From Schaalia odontolytica (GTDB lineage: Bacteria > Actinomycetota > Actinomycetes > Actinomycetales > Actinomycetaceae): a DNA stretch of 64,000 nucleotides. The DNA lies in assembly GCF_009730335.1 (NCBI RefSeq), contig NZ_CP046315.1:558001-622000 (forward strand). Direction: 5' to 3'. Within the stretch, counting starts at the first letter, position 1. Every line of letters begins with the position of its first letter. The notes beneath the pieces were generated by a model. It was not told the origin of the DNA and ran no database searches. It worked only from the letters and a program-made list of their open reading frames with translations. The position numbers and the translations under genes were made by a program. Of this stretch, positions 17,347-25,775 are shown piece by piece.

Positions 17347-17454
17347 TTCGCATGCAATTCCCTGACGCCTGTCGTCTATGACTCCGCAGAAAGCTTGGAA
17401 TTTCAACGATTGCATGCTGACGCATGAAGTGTCTGCGGCGGAATTGCATGCGAA
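17347..17454. repeat. Long inverted repeat with perfect 15-bp ends
   Basis: TTCGCATGCAATTCC at 17347-17361 is the exact complement of GGAATTGCATGCGAA at 17440-17454; an inner pair CCGCAG/CTGCGG (17384, 17433) extends the stem. Confidence 0.85.
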
Positions 17455-17506
17455 TGTGCGTTGATCAGGACCCCCAATAGCCCGCGGGCGTCGCAAATCT
17501 CTCGCG

Positions 17507-17753
17507 TGAAACCGGCGTCGCCTTTGCTCGCGCAGGCCGAGCCTCAGATGAAACCGCTATCGCCTTTGCTCGCTCGTGCGCGCGTGGGGTTGAAACCGCC
17601 ATCACCTTTGCGGGCGAGAAATGGGTGTTTTTCGTGCATTTTTCGGTTGCAGAGGTGATGGTGGTTTCAATGGTCGCTGTTCTGGGGCGAGCATTGGTGA
17701 TGGCGGTTTCACGTTGGCCTGCATCAGTGGTTGCAGTGGTGTCGTCGGTTTCA
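17507..17753. repeat. 42-bp-phased symmetric array, copy 1 (TGAAACC type)
   Basis: TGAAACC begins at 17507, 17549 and 17591; its complement GGTTTCA begins at 17663, 17705 and 17747. All steps are 42 bp and all three pairs share the centre 17630. The innermost pair spans 79 bp (17591-17669). Left units continue CCTTTGCTCGC; right units are their complements. Confidence 0.9.
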
Positions 17754-17778
17754 ACGTCGCCACCTCACAGCTGCCTGT

Positions 17779-17857
17779 GCGCGAAAAAGTTCGCCCAGCG
17801 CACGAAAAATGGCCCAAAATCGTCGGTCTGTGGCGTGCTGGGCGAACTTTTTCGCGC
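17779..17857. repeat. 79-bp hairpin of the GCGAAAAAGTTCGCCC type
   Basis: A 21-base arm at 17779-17799 (contains GCGAAAAAGTTCGCCCAGC) is the perfect complement of 17837-17857. The total span is 79 bp, the same as the inner pair of the TGAAACC arrays. Confidence 0.9.
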
Positions 17858-18004
17858 CTGTTGTGGCAAAGGTCGTCATTCTGACGGATTTTTCTTCGAA
17901 TAGAGTCGTTTTTTGAGTAGGAACGACGACGTTTGTAACGCTGGGCGCTCTCAGGCCCGGCAGCCCGGCTCAGGCTAGCCGTGCCTTCAACGCCCCAAAC
18001 GAAG

Positions 18005-18035
18005 CGCCCGCCCACGCGTCACGCGGGGGCGGGCG
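18005..18035. terminator. Hairpin after the GNAT gene
   Basis: CGCCCGCCC and GGGCGGGCG form a stem at the 3' side of the minus-strand acetyltransferase. Confidence 0.6.
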
Positions 18036-18080
18036 GCAACTCAGGAATGCAAGTGGCTCAAGAACGCAAGCGTCGCGCGC

Positions 18081-18536
18081 TCACTTCTTCTCGAGCGTCA
18101 CGCGGTACACGTTGGTCTCGCGCAGCTGGAAGCCGGCGCGCTGGTACAGGCGGTTCGCGGCCTCACGCGAGGGGCGCGACGTCAGGTCGACGGTGCGGGC
18201 ACCGATCTTCTGAGCGTGCTCGATCGCGGCGACCACGAGGGCCTGGCCGGCACCCTGGCCGCGGGCGGCCTCGTCGACGACGACGTCCTCGACCCACGCG
18301 CGCACGCCCGTGGGGATCTCGAAGGTGGCCAGCGACAGCATGCCGAGGATCGGGTGGTTGCCTTCGGCGTCGGCTGTCTCGGAGCGGAACACGAAGAAGT
18401 GCACGCCGGACTGGGAGAGGAAGCGCTGCACGTCGGCCTCGCTCATGGGGGCGGCGGAGCGGGACAGCTGGGGGATCAGGCGGCCCATGGCCTCGTGGAT
18501 TTCGGGTGTGGCGGCGGTGATAAGTTCGACGGTCAT
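18081..18536 (-). CDS. GNAT family N-acetyltransferase
   Basis: A 151-residue acetyl-CoA-dependent transferase. Motif A of the GNAT fold is VEDVVVDEAARGQGAGQAL (about 90-108), with the acetyl-CoA pyrophosphate loop RGQGAG. The motif B region contains REAANRLYQRAGF, typical of the family. ATG 18536 has AGGAGA six bases upstream and is preferred over a longer frame reaching 18722. The acceptor substrate cannot be read from the sequence. Neighbours are unrelated. Confidence 0.9.
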   Translation of the reverse strand: MTVELITAATPEIHEAMGRLIPQLSRSAAPMSEADVQRFLSQSGVHFFVFRSETADAEGNHPILGMLSLATFEIPTGVRAWVEDVVVDEAARGQGAGQALVVAAIEHAQKIGARTVDLTSRPSREAANRLYQRAGFQLRETNVYRVTLEKK

Positions 18537-18731
18537 GTTTCTCCTAACGTCTGGGTCCAGTGTAGCGGGCGCGCAGCGCGAGGCGTGGAAGAGGGGTCTT
18601 GCAAGGCGACGCCAGTTGGCGGACACGTGGGTGCTCCGTGCAGTTATTCGCCCACGATGGAACCTATGCGACTCGGTGAGCCGCGTGAGGTTGATGGCAG
18701 AAGCATCGACGATAGTGCGCACGCAGCGGCA

Positions 18732-19115
18732 TCAGATCGTGATCTCGATCTGGTTTCCCTCGATGGCCACGACGCAGCTCTCGTAGTAGCCGTCGCCGGT
18801 TGTTCTGGGGCCGCTCAGGACCTCGTACCCCCCAGCGTGGAGGGTGGCGGTCAACTCGTCGACCGCTTCCTCGCTTCCGACAGAGAAAGCGATGTGCGCG
18901 TACCCCGTGCGATTGATGCCCTTGACGGCATCGTCCATGCGCGGCTTCGTCATGACTTCCAGGCGCGGGCCTTCCTCGAAAGTGATGAAGTAGGATCGAA
19001 AACCCGTGGTCGTGTTGTGGTAGCCGCCGTCGGAGCGGCCTCCGAGGTAGCGGACGAAGAAGTCGCGCGCGGCCTCGAGGTCGTTGATATACATCGCGAC
19101 GTGTTCGATCCTCAT
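18732..19115 (-). CDS. VOC/glyoxalase family protein
   Basis: A 127-residue protein of the vicinal oxygen chelate superfamily, made of two beta-alpha-beta-beta-beta units. All four canonical metal positions are occupied: His5, Glu53, His74 and Glu124 (IEHVAMYI, RLEVM, YAHIAFSVG, QIEITI). This suggests an active metalloenzyme such as a lactoylglutathione-lyase-like or isomerase activity, although S-glutathione substrates are unlikely in an actinobacterium. GAAAGG lies upstream of ATG 19115. Single gene. Confidence 0.9.
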   Translation of the reverse strand: MRIEHVAMYINDLEAARDFFVRYLGGRSDGGYHNTTTGFRSYFITFEEGPRLEVMTKPRMDDAVKGINRTGYAHIAFSVGSEEAVDELTATLHAGGYEVLSGPRTTGDGYYESCVVAIEGNQIEITI

Positions 19116-19250
19116 GGACGCAAGCCTTTCGGGGGCAGTGTCGTTTCGCGTCAGTGTATCGGTTGCGTGCGAGGTGTGTGTTTGGCCTGTTCCGAGGAGA
19201 GGGCCGGGAATTCGTCCCCGTGGCGGTCCGGCGCTACAGTAGTCTTTCCG

Positions 19251-20414
19251 CTACGCGCGCTCTCGCTCGAGGAGGAGGGCGACCTCCACGTGGGTCGTGT
19301 GCGGGAACATGTCGAAGATGCGGCCCTCGACGGGTCGCAGGGATGGCATGAGCTGCAGGTCTCTCGCCAACGACGCGGGATTGCACGAGGAGTAGATGAC
19401 GCGGGGAGCGGCGCATCCATTGAGGTAGGCGGCAAGATCCGCCCCAATGCCTCGACGCGGCGGGTTGACGACGATCACGTCGGGCACATCCTCGGGCGAC
19501 TGGGCGCGCGCCCACGCGGTCGCGTCGTCTGCGATGAAGGTGGCGGCGCCTCGGGACAGACCCGCGTGTCGGGCGGCGCTGATCGCAGAAGAAATCGCGC
19601 CGGGGGAGACTTCGACGCCGGTGACGCGCGGGAACCCGGAGCGAGCGCACGCCAGCGCGAATCCGCCGACGCCGCAGTACAGATCCCACAGGCTTTCGGG
19701 CAGCCGCCCGTCGGTGAAGGGCCGCGACGCCCACACCGAGGCCTGCTCGTACAGGGTGGAAGCGACGTGTGCGTTGGTCTGCGCGAAAGAGCGAGGCCCC
19801 AACTCGAGGCCCTCGACGCTGAGCGGTAGCGTGCGGGTCCGCGTCAGGATGATCTCGTCGGGCCCCTCCACGATGGCCTCGTGCGTGGGGTGAATGTTCG
19901 CTGTGACGACGTGCGCGCTCGGCACGAGATCGCGCAGGAGCGGCAGTGCCGAGCGGATGTCAGAGACTCGCTCGCGCGTGCGTAGCACGAAGCGAATCAT
20001 GAGGCGCTCCTCCGCCCCCACGGTGACGAGGATGTTCTTGAGTTCTCCGCGCTTGGTGGGCACGTCGTAGGGGGTGAGGTCCAGTGCCCGGATGAAGCGC
20101 TTGAGGCCGGGCGTCGCGCGATTGATCGCGGGGTGCTGGATGGGGCAGCCGGGTAGGTCGACGCCGCGCCGGTCGGGCCCCAGGAGGCCCAGGGTGGGGC
20201 GGCGGCGACTGCCTCCGACCACGAGCTTGACGCTCGTGCGGAATCCCTCTTCGGGGGACGAGGCTGGGCTTAGCCACCGGATCTCCTGGGTTCCCGGGAC
20301 GTGGGCTAAAGCTGCCACGACTGCGTCAACCTTCTCCGCGAGCTGTCGCTCGTAGGGCTGGGGGAGGAGCGAACAGGAGTGGCAGGTGCCGGCGTCAAAG
20401 TGGTCGCAGCGCAT
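19251..20414 (-). CDS. rlmC: 23S rRNA (uracil-C5)-methyltransferase RlmC/RumB-like
   Basis: A 387-residue SAM-dependent methyltransferase of the RlmCD/TrmA family. Residues Cys3, Cys11, Cys14 and Cys90 form the 4Fe-4S ligand set. The Rossmann part shows LWDLYCGVGGFALACA, the NPPRRG motif and the catalytic-cysteine motif SSCNPASLARDL, with FPHTTHVE as the C-terminal base motif. There is no N-terminal TRAM domain, which separates RlmC from RlmD; E. coli RlmC modifies U747 of 23S rRNA. Stand-alone gene directly downstream of the fucosidase terminator. Confidence 0.93.
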   Translation of the reverse strand: MRCDHFDAGTCHSCSLLPQPYERQLAEKVDAVVAALAHVPGTQEIRWLSPASSPEEGFRTSVKLVVGGSRRRPTLGLLGPDRRGVDLPGCPIQHPAINRATPGLKRFIRALDLTPYDVPTKRGELKNILVTVGAEERLMIRFVLRTRERVSDIRSALPLLRDLVPSAHVVTANIHPTHEAIVEGPDEIILTRTRTLPLSVEGLELGPRSFAQTNAHVASTLYEQASVWASRPFTDGRLPESLWDLYCGVGGFALACARSGFPRVTGVEVSPGAISSAISAARHAGLSRGAATFIADDATAWARAQSPEDVPDVIVVNPPRRGIGADLAAYLNGCAAPRVIYSSCNPASLARDLQLMPSLRPVEGRIFDMFPHTTHVEVALLLERERA

Positions 20415-20425
20415 CTGTTAAGTGT

Positions 20426-20467
20426 AAGTGTGGGCGGGGTGTACCGTCAGGTACGCCCCGCCCACTT
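20426..20467 (-). terminator. Terminator of the fucosidase gene
   Basis: AAGTGTGGGCGGGGTGTACC pairs with GGTACGCCCCGCCCACTT around a GTCA loop, just past the fucosidase stop on the minus strand. Confidence 0.8.
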
Positions 20468-20493
20468 GAGTGGTGGTTATGCCCACGCGGCGC

Positions 20494-22860
20494 TTAGGCC
20501 TTGGTCAGACGCGAGCGGCGGATGAGCACGGTGCCGACACCGGCGGCGATCAGCGCGCCAGCGACGACGATCAGCGCGTTGGTACCGGTTCGGGCCAGGC
20601 CTCCCTTGCCGCCCTGCTCGGGGGCGGGTGCCGGGGCTGCGGAGGGCTGGACGCTCGGAGATGCGCTCGGCTCCGCGGAGGGAACGGCTGGCGCGGTCAC
20701 CGTCAGCGGTGCGGATGCCGTAACTGCTGGCGAAGTGGACTCCGCGACGACCGTGTGGTCCCCGGCCTCGGTGTTGGCGGGAACCGTTACCTCTGCGGAG
20801 AAAGCCCCGTTCTCGTCAACGGTGGCGGTGCCGACCTCAACAGGCTCGGAGTGCAGCGTGAGGGTCACGGCGGACTCGGGAGCGAAGCCCGTGCCCTTCA
20901 CAGTGATCGTCTTTCCTGCCTCGACGGTCGACGGCTTGACGGTCACGGCGGGGGTCGAGAGCTTCTCGGCCTTGACGGTGACCGACTTGACGGTCGTGTC
21001 CTTGCCGAAGCCCTTGAGGACGTATGCCGGGTTGTCGTATTCCAGGGTCACGCGAGCGGTCTGGTTTGCTCCGATCGCGAAGGGGCCGACGCCTTCCTTG
21101 AGCTCGGCGACTGTCAGGCCCTTGATGACCTGTCCGTCGACGCTGACCTTGTACTTCGCGTAGGCGTCCGTGAAGCCCTCGGTGTCGAAGGAGACGCTTA
21201 CGCCCGAGGCGATCTGGTCACCCGAGGTGATGGAGGCCGTGAAGCTGGTCTCGCCGGTCTTGGGGGTGGGGGCCTTGAACTTTTCGAGGCCGGAGGCGGG
21301 GATCGTGGTCGCCTCGGTGCCGATGGTGGTCAGGCCGGTGGGCACGTAGTTGGGTGCGCCGTTCGTGGTGGCCGTGACGACGGGGAGGATCTCGTCGGGC
21401 TGCGCGGGCAGCGTGATGACGAGGTCGTTGCCCTCGACCTTGTAGGTCAGAGCCGCGTCGGAGCCGTCCAGCTTCACCGAGGAGATGTCGTTGGCGCCGG
21501 CGCCGCGTAGGGTAATCACGCCGTCAGCGGGCCACTTCTCGATGCCCATGTAGATGTGGGAGTCATCGACCATGGTCTTGCCCCAGGACTCGATGGGGAA
21601 GTGGGTCGGGCGCGAGTTGTTGAGGATGCCGGGGTGTGCGCGGTTCCAGTCGCCGATTCCCTTGAGGACGGAGGCATCCCACGGGTCGTAGGAACCGTCG
21701 AACTTTGGGCCGACGTTGAAGAGGAACTGGCCTCCCAGGGCAACGGTCGAGAACATGTTGCCCACGATCTCGGTGGTCTTCTTGTGGGCGCCGCCGGGCG
21801 CTTTACGCAGCGCCGTCGTGTTGTCCACGTTGATCATGTGGTCCCAGTTCGGGTAGTCCGGGTAGCCGGTGTCCTTGAACTTGGGAGCCGCGTCGTCCCA
21901 GTTCGCGTAGCCCCATGTCTTGTGGAAGATCGAGACGGCCGACTCCCAGGGGCCCTGGGTCTGCTCGGACTGCATCTCGTTGTCCCAGCCGACCTCAAAG
22001 TCCGCGCGGTCGTTGCCCACGCGCGAGTTGATCATGATGTTCGGCTGGAGTTCGTGCGCCCACTTGCGCAGCTGGTCAGACTGGGCAGGGTTGGGCTTTC
22101 CCATGTCGTACCAGAGCTCGGCGATCTCGCCGTACTTACCGCCGAGGAGTTCCTTGAGTTGGGCATGGATGTATTCCATGTAGCCCTCTTCGTCGAGCGT
22201 GTTGGCGTTTTGCCAGGGGTTCTCGGGCTGCTTCTCCCAGTCGATGTTGGAGAAGTAGAGGCCGAACTTAATGCCGACCTGCTTGCAGGCCTGGGACAGC
22301 TCGAGGAGCGGGTCGCGGTGGGATGGCGACTGCTTGGTGAAGTTGTAGTCGGTTGTTGCCGTGTCCCACATGGCGAAGCCGTCGTGGTGTTTGGAGGTGA
22401 TGAGCAGCATCTTCATGCCGGTGTCTTTGGCCTGCTGGCACCACGCGGTGGCATCGAAGTTGGGGGCCTCGAATGTTTGGGCGGTGGCCAGGTACTCTTC
22501 GCGCGGGATGCCCTGGAGCGGGATACGGGAATCCCAGGTCTGCTGGTGGCCCCATGCCTTGATCTGCTCGGGGTAGCCCACTTCCTGCTTCTGGCCCTTG
22601 TACCAGCCTGCGTAGGAGGAGTAGACGCCCCAGTGGATGAACATGGCGTACTTCATGTCCTGCCACTCGGATACCTTCGCCTCGCTCGAGGCTGCGACGG
22701 CTGCGGGGATCGCGTAGCGCGCGTCGTAGGTGGCCTGGGGGGCGGGGGTGCCGGACTGGGCACCGTCGGCTGTCGGCGTGTCGGCCAAGGCGGGACCTGC
22801 CATTCCTAGTGTTAGGAGGCCGGCGAGGAGGGTACCAGCCACTCGTTTCGTGATGTGCAT
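20494..22860 (-). CDS. Cell-wall-anchored alpha-L-fucosidase (GH29)
   Basis: A 788-residue secreted glycosidase that would release L-fucose from host glycans. Order: signal peptide (1-27, cut after ALA), GH29 catalytic domain (about 60-440, with KYAMFIHWGVYS, TSKHHDGFAMWD, the nucleophile-site motif AELWYDMG and FNVGP), a small C-terminal GH29 beta domain, an FN3/NPCBM-like stretch, an IPT/TIG-like domain (TVKGTGFAPES), a Pro/Ser-rich spacer, then LARTG, a hydrophobic helix and basic tail for sortase anchoring. ATG 22860 follows CGGAGA; an in-frame TTG three bases earlier is less likely. Divergent from the adhesin at 23210. Confidence 0.93.
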   Translation of the reverse strand: MHITKRVAGTLLAGLLTLGMAGPALADTPTADGAQSGTPAPQATYDARYAIPAAVAASSEAKVSEWQDMKYAMFIHWGVYSSYAGWYKGQKQEVGYPEQIKAWGHQQTWDSRIPLQGIPREEYLATAQTFEAPNFDATAWCQQAKDTGMKMLLITSKHHDGFAMWDTATTDYNFTKQSPSHRDPLLELSQACKQVGIKFGLYFSNIDWEKQPENPWQNANTLDEEGYMEYIHAQLKELLGGKYGEIAELWYDMGKPNPAQSDQLRKWAHELQPNIMINSRVGNDRADFEVGWDNEMQSEQTQGPWESAVSIFHKTWGYANWDDAAPKFKDTGYPDYPNWDHMINVDNTTALRKAPGGAHKKTTEIVGNMFSTVALGGQFLFNVGPKFDGSYDPWDASVLKGIGDWNRAHPGILNNSRPTHFPIESWGKTMVDDSHIYMGIEKWPADGVITLRGAGANDISSVKLDGSDAALTYKVEGNDLVITLPAQPDEILPVVTATTNGAPNYVPTGLTTIGTEATTIPASGLEKFKAPTPKTGETSFTASITSGDQIASGVSVSFDTEGFTDAYAKYKVSVDGQVIKGLTVAELKEGVGPFAIGANQTARVTLEYDNPAYVLKGFGKDTTVKSVTVKAEKLSTPAVTVKPSTVEAGKTITVKGTGFAPESAVTLTLHSEPVEVGTATVDENGAFSAEVTVPANTEAGDHTVVAESTSPAVTASAPLTVTAPAVPSAEPSASPSVQPSAAPAPAPEQGGKGGLARTGTNALIVVAGALIAAGVGTVLIRRSRLTKA

Positions 22861-23209
22861 CAAGTCTCCGTTGATTGATGAGAAACTCCGGTTTGGAGGC
22901 GGTCACAGTCTAGCGAAGGAAAGTGATGAATGCCATTTGCTGCCACATTGCTACGGCGTGTCGAGCTGGTTGTGATCAAGTGCATATTTTAAATGCTGAC
23001 TGGTTGGAAAGTTGTTGCTGGCGTCTCCTGTTGGCTCTGTGGGTGCGTGGAACCTGGTGGTCGAGCTAACTTCCAGAGGATGGTCAGGGTTTGTTGAGCT
23101 TTGGGTCTTATGGGTCATTCCGATCATACGTAGTGTGTCTGGTAACCGTCGTGGTCACCACTATGTCCAGGCCGCGCGGATTGAAACGAACCCTACGGAG
23201 GATGAATTG
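22861..23209. other. Divergent intergenic region between two surface-protein genes
   Basis: About 350 bases, AT-rich around 22985-23000 (ATATTTTAAATG), with no gene. It must hold the promoters of both the fucosidase (minus) and the adhesin (plus), making co-regulation possible. No convincing operator seen. Confidence 0.5.
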
Positions 23210-25471
23210 ATGACGATGTTCCGCGCTAAGTGGGCGCGGGTGGCAGCTAGCGCCTCGGCGCTTGTTCTTGCCGCAACGGGGATAGGCGTCTTTGGCGTCT
23301 TTTCGGCCGCGCCCGCCGAGGCTGCCGTCAACCCCAACATTAAGGTTGCGATCAAGCCCCTCGTTCTGTCTGACCAGGACGGAGTGGAGATCCCCGGGGC
23401 GGGTGCCCAGGTTGAGGATCCGGTGAGGATGTACGTTGAGTGGGATGCCAGCGATGCCAATCCGCAGCCGGGCGACTCTTTCACGGTCGGGCTGCCGACC
23501 ACTGGGGCCGCACTGCCTGACATTACGAACTACTACCGTTTCCGCGAGGTTGGGCGTAGCGATCCGCTGATGTTTGAAGGCGTGCAGGTCGGCGAGTGTG
23601 TGACCGCCGCCGATGTCATGACCTGTACCTTCAATCAAGCTGTCGCGGCCCAAAGCAACGTCAAGGGCAAGATGAATCAGATGCTCATGGCTCAGAAGGA
23701 AACTCCTCTGACCAAGCTTCCTTTCAATGCCAACGGTGTTGAGACTCAGGTTCCCAACCCGAACGATGAGCCCATCACCCAGCGCCTGTGGACCGAGAAG
23801 AACGTCGGCAAGTATGCCAACTCCCTCAAGCGCGACTCGACCCAGATCAACTGGCACATTACTGGTTCCGGGCGCCGCCTTTCGGAGCGTTCTGGAATGC
23901 CTGCGGGAACCTATGCGAACAAGGTCGTCTTCAACGATGTCCTCGGTGCTGACGGTCAGACGCTGCTGCCTGATGACTCCACCTGGTACGTTCGAGTGGA
24001 CCCCAAGAGTGCGCCGAACCAGTACCCGACGGTCGCGCGAGTCGGGCAGCCCGGCATCAAAACGACCTACGGCAACTACACGCTGGAGCGTACGATCTCC
24101 GCAGACGGCAAGTCTGCGACGGTGACTCTCACCCGTACTGACGGCAACTTCGACCCGGCGATTAACTACGAGATCGTCTACTCCTCGAAGATCGACGGTA
24201 ACGTCATCCCTGAGAAGCAGTACACGAACAGTGCGACGCTGGTGGGTGACAAGGAAGGCCCGATCACCTCGGCGATCAGCTACCGCGACCCGATCACCTA
24301 CACCATTGAGATGAAGCCCGGCTACGGTGCCTTCGGCGTGAAGAAGTACGTCCTCGGAGCGCAGGTCGGTGCCGACGCGGGACAGATCCCCGCCGCCACG
24401 GCCGTCACGGTTAACGTCAAGTACGAACTTCCCGCTGGCTGGGACCCGGCTCTCCACCCCGAGTGGACCGCTCCCGAGGGCGGAACCAACCCCTACACGA
24501 TGAAGGTTCCCGTTGAGCAGGGCGTGGCCGGTGTGGCCTTCCCCAAGGGCACCAAGGTGACGCTCACGGAGTCCCTCGACTCCGCACAGCTGCCTGCTGC
24601 ACTGCGTTGGCAGGGGGAGCCCTCCTTCTCCGTCGGATCCACGAGCGCCGTGAACGAGGTCTCCTTCACCATCGCTGAGAACAACGTCTCTGCGGTCACG
24701 CTGACCAACACCGCAGCCCCGGCTCCCGGCAAGATTGCTGTGACCAAGAAGGTTGTTGGTGACATTCCGGCTGGTAAGACCTTCGCTTTCGATTACGTGT
24801 GTGACGATGCTGCGAAGACCTCCGGTTCGATCACGGATGTTGTTGCCGGTCAGGCCAAGGAGTCTGCTGAGATTCCCGCTGGTGCGACTTGCACGGTGAC
24901 CGAGCGTGATGCGTCGGTTGCTGGCTTCACCCTCCAGACCTCCACGATTGATCCTGTGATGGTTAAGTCCGGTGAGGTGGCCTCCTTCGAGGTGACCAAC
25001 ACCTACACCCCGGTTCCGGGCAAGATTGCTGTGACCAAGAAGGTTGTTGGTGACATTCCGGCTGGTAAGACCTTCGCTTTCGATTACGTGTGTGACGATG
25101 CTGCGAAGACCTCCGGTTCGATCACGGATGTTGTTGCCGGTCAGGCCAAGGAGTCTGCTGAGATTCCCGCTGGTGCGACTTGCACGGTGACCGAGCGTGA
25201 TGCGTCGGTTGCTGGCTTCACCCTCCAGACCTCCACGATTGATCCTGTGATGGTTAAGTCCGGTGAGGTGGCCTCCTTCGAGGTGACCAACACCTACACC
25301 CCGGTTCCGTCGCCGACCCCGACGCCGAGTGAGACCCCCGGTGGCAACGGCGGTGGAGACCGTCCCAAGCTGGCCAAGACTGGCGCCGATGTGATCGGTG
25401 GATCCCTCGCGACCCTGATCCTGCTGGGAGCGGGTGGAGGACTCCTCGCCCTGCGCCGCGCGCGTCACTGA
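23210..25471 (+). CDS. LAKTG-anchored surface protein with duplicated DUF5979-like domains
   Basis: A 753-residue secreted protein. Signal peptide residues 1-42 (ending PAEAA), an N-terminal adhesin-like beta region with VYYSSKIDGNVI-type repeats of Gram-positive T-domain proteins (about 45-400), a prealbumin-like domain (about 405-505), two identical 97-residue DUF5979-like domains (GKIAVTKKVVGD...), a Pro/Thr spacer, then LAKTG, a membrane helix and RRARH. The lysine in VTKKV and the late Asn of TNTY are candidate isopeptide-bond partners, as in pilin-type domains. ATG 23210 is selected by GGAGGA upstream. Likely a surface adhesin; ligand unknown. Confidence 0.88.
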   Translation: MTMFRAKWARVAASASALVLAATGIGVFGVFSAAPAEAAVNPNIKVAIKPLVLSDQDGVEIPGAGAQVEDPVRMYVEWDASDANPQPGDSFTVGLPTTGAALPDITNYYRFREVGRSDPLMFEGVQVGECVTAADVMTCTFNQAVAAQSNVKGKMNQMLMAQKETPLTKLPFNANGVETQVPNPNDEPITQRLWTEKNVGKYANSLKRDSTQINWHITGSGRRLSERSGMPAGTYANKVVFNDVLGADGQTLLPDDSTWYVRVDPKSAPNQYPTVARVGQPGIKTTYGNYTLERTISADGKSATVTLTRTDGNFDPAINYEIVYSSKIDGNVIPEKQYTNSATLVGDKEGPITSAISYRDPITYTIEMKPGYGAFGVKKYVLGAQVGADAGQIPAATAVTVNVKYELPAGWDPALHPEWTAPEGGTNPYTMKVPVEQGVAGVAFPKGTKVTLTESLDSAQLPAALRWQGEPSFSVGSTSAVNEVSFTIAENNVSAVTLTNTAAPAPGKIAVTKKVVGDIPAGKTFAFDYVCDDAAKTSGSITDVVAGQAKESAEIPAGATCTVTERDASVAGFTLQTSTIDPVMVKSGEVASFEVTNTYTPVPGKIAVTKKVVGDIPAGKTFAFDYVCDDAAKTSGSITDVVAGQAKESAEIPAGATCTVTERDASVAGFTLQTSTIDPVMVKSGEVASFEVTNTYTPVPSPTPTPSETPGGNGGGDRPKLAKTGADVIGGSLATLILLGAGGGLLALRRARH
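24728..25309 (+). repeat. Two identical 291-bp direct repeats inside the adhesin gene
   Basis: Copy 1 24728-25018, copy 2 25019-25309; by eye the two are identical at every base, encoding two 97-residue domains. The codons in them favour T-ending codons (GCT, GGT, GTT) more than the rest of the gene. Confidence 0.93.
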
Positions 25472-25511
25472 TGCGCTCAACGGTTGAGCGAGCGCTCTGA
25501 GCGCTGAGCTC

Positions 25512-25544
25512 CGGACCCCCGGGCCCCACGGGCCCGGGGGTCCG
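25512..25544 (+). terminator. Strong hairpin terminator of the adhesin gene
   Basis: A perfect 15-bp stem (CGGACCCCCGGGCCC with its complement) around a three-base loop. Confidence 0.85.
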
Positions 25545-25602
25545 CCGTATCATCCGGGAGAGTTGTTCGGCCATAGCTGGGTAAATAACGCTCATTGTGA
25601 AA

Positions 25603-25623
25603 CCTGAGCATATGTGACTCAAG
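25603..25623 (+). promoter_or_regulatory. Imperfect HAIR operator (HspR site 1) before dnaK
   Basis: CCTGAGC-N7-ACTCAAG; the right half is a perfect HAIR half-site and the left half matches five of seven bases of CTTGAGT. Confidence 0.65.
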
Positions 25624-25665
25624 TTCTGTCTCTTCAGGTTGCGGAATAAAAGGTCTGCTCGTAAA

Positions 25666-25686
25666 GTTGAGTACATCAGACTCAAG
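25666..25686 (+). promoter_or_regulatory. HAIR operator (HspR site 2) before dnaK
   Basis: GTTGAGT-N7-ACTCAAG, one mismatch from the HspR inverted-repeat consensus CTTGAGT-N7-ACTCAAG. Placed 90 bases before the dnaK start. Confidence 0.9.
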
Positions 25687-25775
25687 GGTCTGTCGGGATC
25701 ATCCCGGCACGAGACAGCAATGCGAGCCGCTCCGGTGAGACGGAGTCGGCCTCGCCGATGAAAGGAACACACACT

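Larger units (their letters stand above)
17044..18080. other. Gene-free repeat island 1
   Basis: About 1 kb between convergent genes with no credible coding sequence. It contains, in order, a GC-rich repeat (17080-17300), an inverted repeat (17347-17454), a symmetric 42-bp-phased array (17507-17753), a 79-bp hairpin (17779-17857) and a terminator (18005-18035). The same ordered composite is found at 60.96-62.29 kb. Confidence 0.85.

Noticed and set aside
17507..17753. CRISPR array suggested by repeated GAAAC ends
   Set aside because: Repeats are inverted on the second half, differ between units, and no cas genes are present.
17602..18015. A 137-residue protein on the minus strand in island 1
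   Set aside because: Same reason: composed of the repeat modules and a terminator stem, no start signals.
21556..22809. Long open frame opposite the fucosidase
   Set aside because: Shadow of a high-GC gene; no start signals and an implausible amino-acid composition.
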